From: Rhizobium sp. RM
GTDB lineage: Bacteria; Pseudomonadota; Alphaproteobacteria; Rhizobiales; Rhizobiaceae
Assembly (NCBI RefSeq): GCF_013390595.1
Contig: NZ_JACAWV010000007.1
Location: forward strand, 434,001 to 498,000
Length of the DNA: 64,000 nt
Reading direction: 5' to 3'
The number at the start of each line of letters is the position of its first letter. Positions within the stretch are counted from its first letter, which is position 1. The notes beneath the pieces were generated by a model. That model saw nothing but the letters and a program-made list of their open reading frames with translations, was not told where the DNA came from and did no database searches. Positions 61,754-64,000 of the stretch are shown one piece after another. The position numbers were made by a program, and so were the translations under genes.

Positions 61754-64000
61754 ATGAACGAGCATTTTCCTCGTCGGCATCAGTCGTCCACGGCAGGTAA
61801 GAAAAAAAAGACTGAGTCGAAAAAAGGCAAACAGGACAGACTTAGTTCGATGCTGATGGAGCTCGAGCAGCGCATCGCATTCGATGCCGCTGGCGCTGCA
61901 ACCGTCGACCAAACTCAGGACGAACACGCGTCACAGGTCGGCGAGAATGGCGACCATCATCAAACGGACGATACCAGTGATGGGGACCAACACGCTCTCG
62001 CCGCAGCATTGACGGCCGCAACGGATTCGACCCCTGACGACGTTCCATCTGATGAGATATCGTCAAAGCAGGTGGTGATTGTCGACAGTTCCGTCCCGGA
62101 CTACGAAACGCTGCTCCAGGGAATTGAGGGCGACTTTGAGGTCGTGGTCCTGGAACAGGGTCGCGACGGTGTCGAGCAACTGGCTGAAGCGCTTTCCAAC
62201 ATGAAGGATGTGGAGACAGTCCACATCATCTCGCATGGGGATGAAGGCCGGCTTTATCTCGGCTCTGCCGAACTGACGATTGAATCGATGGCCGGCGACT
62301 ATGCCGACGAGCTGCAAAGCCTCAAATCCTATCTGAGCGATGACGCCGATATCCTGATCTATGGCTGCGACTTCGCTCGTGGTGAGCTCGGCCAGAATGC
62401 AGCCCGCATGATGGGGTACATGACCGGCGCCGATATTGCGGCTTCGACCGACGCCACGGGCAGCGCCGATCTCGGCGGCGATTGGGATCTTGAATATCGC
62501 ACCGGCGAGATCGCTGCCAGCGTCCTTCCCACCATGGATGCCCAGCGCGAATATGCCGAATTGCTGAACGTTCAGGCCAGCGTCGGCAACGGTGCCCTTC
62601 TCGTTGTCTCAGGACGAACGCTTTACAGCGTCGATGTCGTCACCGGCAAGGCAACCGCCATCACGACGGCCCCCGCCACCATAGGTGGGGTCAGCTTGAG
62701 CGATACGCTGAACTCGCTCGCCGTCGACCAGACAAACGGGCTTATCTATTACACCGACAGCAATGCCGCGAATGCCAACCGTGCGCTGTTTGCGTATGAC
62801 TTCATCAACAACACGCACATTCTGATCGACAGTGACCTGACCAATAACGGCACGGGTTTGAGTGTCACGGTGGGTGATAGAGGTGTCGGCAGCGGTGCCG
62901 CGACCTTTTACAACGGCTCACTTTATCTCGGCATTGAAAACATCAACGCCAGCGGCGATGACCAAATATGGCGCATCACCTTCAGCGGCAACGGCCGCAC
63001 CATCGCCTCAGCCTCCACGTTTGGAGCAGCAGTCACTGGTACGAATGACTGGGGCGATTTCGCAATTGATACGACGAACAACTATCTGCTCAGCCTCAAT
63101 GGCGCCGCTTCCACCATCACGCGCTACAACCTCTCGACCGGTGCAATCGTCAGCTCATTCACCAACCCCACCGGCACGACGCTGGTGCAGGGTGGTGGCG
63201 ACATCAATGGAAATACCTACCTCGTGGGCTCGTCGATCCAGCAGATCAACGTCACGACCGGCGCTGCGATCGGCTCGGCGATCGCGATCACCACCAACGG
63301 CACGACAGCAATCGGTACCGTTTCCGATGGCGCCCGATGGGTGCCTCCGACAGGGTCGATTGGTGACCAGATTTACGACGACAACAATACCAATGGAACC
63401 TTCGATAGCGGTGACGTCGGGATCGCCAATGTTACGGTGCAACTGATCGATGACGTGAACGGCAACGGTGTCGCCGATACGGGTGAACGTGTTCTTGCAA
63501 CGGACACGACCGGCGCTGACGGAAAATACCTGTTCACCGGTGTCTTGCCAGGCCAGTATGTTGTTCGCGTCACCGATACGAATGGCGTTCTTGGCGGTGC
63601 AACCGCAACAACGGCGACTACACAGTCCGCGACATTGACACTGATCGGCGCAAGCAGTCTTGCCGCGGATTTCGGCTACAACGCCATCGCGCCCGTGGTC
63701 GACCTGAACTCCGGCACGACCCCGACACAGATCATCACCAATGGCGGAACACCCGGTTCGACAGGCTGGACGGTTGGCGGCAGTGGCGGAGCGATTGCCA
63801 ATGACGGTTTCGCATGGACCGTCAATGGCGGTAGCGGCACCCTTACGCAGGCAAACGTAACCGGCTGGAACGATGGACTTGCGCCTTCCGGTGCAGCCCA
63901 ATTGACCTTCGATTTGGGCTGGAGCAATAACCTTCTGCTTGGTGTCTCCAATGACAACAACACACCGGCGACGCTCGACATCACGATAGGCGGCGTTCTC
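61754..64000 (+). CDS. Large surface/secreted protein with LEPR-like N-terminus, DUF4347 and SdrD B-like repeat (3' end outside window)
   Basis: An open frame of 749 codons that runs off the window; probably a giant protein. Residues 1-35 are Lys-rich without a Sec signal; LEQRIAFDAAGA (38-48) resembles the LEPR-type leader of type I-secreted giants. Residues 106-255 are a DUF4347 domain (VVIVDSS, HIISHG, LIYGCD, LGGDWDLEY). Residues 275-530 look like beta-propeller repeats. Residues 534-643 form an SdrD B-like Ig domain (GSIGDQIYDDNN, DGKYLFTGVLPGQYVVRV). The rest is Gly/Thr/Asn-rich. GGGAG lies eight bases before ATG 61754. It is probably exported by the divergent operon. Confidence 0.85.
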   Translation, partial: MNEHFPRRHQSSTAGKKKKTESKKGKQDRLSSMLMELEQRIAFDAAGAATVDQTQDEHASQVGENGDHHQTDDTSDGDQHALAAALTAATDSTPDDVPSDEISSKQVVIVDSSVPDYETLLQGIEGDFEVVVLEQGRDGVEQLAEALSNMKDVETVHIISHGDEGRLYLGSAELTIESMAGDYADELQSLKSYLSDDADILIYGCDFARGELGQNAARMMGYMTGADIAASTDATGSADLGGDWDLEYRTGEIAASVLPTMDAQREYAELLNVQASVGNGALLVVSGRTLYSVDVVTGKATAITTAPATIGGVSLSDTLNSLAVDQTNGLIYYTDSNAANANRALFAYDFINNTHILIDSDLTNNGTGLSVTVGDRGVGSGAATFYNGSLYLGIENINASGDDQIWRITFSGNGRTIASASTFGAAVTGTNDWGDFAIDTTNNYLLSLNGAASTITRYNLSTGAIVSSFTNPTGTTLVQGGGDINGNTYLVGSSIQQINVTTGAAIGSAIAITTNGTTAIGTVSDGARWVPPTGSIGDQIYDDNNTNGTFDSGDVGIANVTVQLIDDVNGNGVADTGERVLATDTTGADGKYLFTGVLPGQYVVRVTDTNGVLGGATATTATTQSATLTLIGASSLAADFGYNAIAPVVDLNSGTTPTQIITNGGTPGSTGWTVGGSGGAIANDGFAWTVNGGSGTLTQANVTGWNDGLAPSGAAQLTFDLGWSNNLLLGVSNDNNTPATLDITIGGVL

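Noticed and set aside
63155..63901. A 248-codon minus-strand ORF inside the large surface protein gene
   Set aside because: The plus-strand frame is open from 61754 to the window end with clear domains; the antisense frame arises from Gly/Thr-rich repeats.
1..64000. tRNA, rRNA, insertion sequences, integrase or phage genes
   Set aside because: No cloverleaf-like sequence, rRNA segment, transposase, integrase or terminal inverted repeat was recognised, although several operons look like accessory catabolic modules.

Overview
The window looks like a 64 kb stretch of a Rhizobiales alphaproteobacterium (Rhizobiaceae or Brucellaceae-like). The evidence is a GC-rich composition, very dense uptake and catabolic operons each with its own LacI, GntR, LysR or RpiR regulator, many ATGA/GTGA stop-start overlaps, and CtrA-like boxes. 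No rRNA, tRNA, insertion sequence, CRISPR array or replication origin was seen. The replicon (chromosome, chromid or plasmid) cannot be decided from this sequence.

Layout. (1) 1-5589: a carbohydrate ABC importer (two permeases, one cut by the window edge, plus a binding protein) with a TIM-barrel epimerase and a Gfo/Idh/MocA dehydrogenase, controlled by a divergent LacI regulator whose palindrome sits beside the operon promoter. (2) 5679-18890: a Dpp/Opp-type importer interleaved with three amidohydrolases, divergent from a GntR regulator, a gamma-glutamyltransferase-like enzyme and a fourth amidohydrolase. Two copies of ATTGCATGCAAT lie in the divergent control region. The substrate is unknown and is probably a nitrogen-rich amide, cyclic amide or gamma-glutamyl compound. 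(3) 18953-28846: a lone SRPBCC-like protein, then a sugar-acid island with an RraA-like protein, an IlvD/Edd dehydratase, a TctABC tripartite transporter, a LacI regulator, a galactarate/talarate dehydratase and a LysR regulator. (4) 28937-32295: a chemoreceptor with a C-terminal tether motif and a Tat-exported SMP-30-type lactonase.

(5) 32388-47448: a sialic acid catabolic locus. Two Gfo/Idh/MocA oxidoreductases and the mutarotase NanM run leftward. A FadR-type GntR regulator, a SatABCD-like peptide-type ABC importer with a permease-ATPase fusion, then NanA, NanE, NanK, NagB and NagA run rightward. Together they would take N-acetylneuraminate to fructose-6-phosphate, pyruvate, acetate and ammonia. 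An RpiR regulator closes the block. (6) 47550-50746: an MFS transporter, a GAF protein and an imidazolonepropionase-like amidohydrolase. (7) 50951-55545: dinB, a DEDDh exonuclease, an NTF2-like protein, an SDR and a LysR regulator. Between dinB and the exonuclease, on the minus strand, lies an array of four hairpins whose loops all carry CCUCCUCCC, an anti-Shine-Dalgarno sequence. The array ends in a terminator and resembles the CcsR/cuckoo small RNAs.

(8) 55574-64000: an export cluster. A PqqD-like/M50 site-2 protease/HlyD fusion, a GAF-like membrane HlyD adaptor, a periplasmic adaptor and a TolC lipoprotein are divergent from a large surface protein with an LEPR-like N-terminus, a DUF4347 domain and an SdrD B-like repeat, which runs off the window. 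No ABC ATPase of the usual type I secretion kind lies in the cluster. The most unusual signals are this export system and the four-hairpin RNA array, followed by the sialic acid locus with its two oxidoreductases and the multi-amidohydrolase island.
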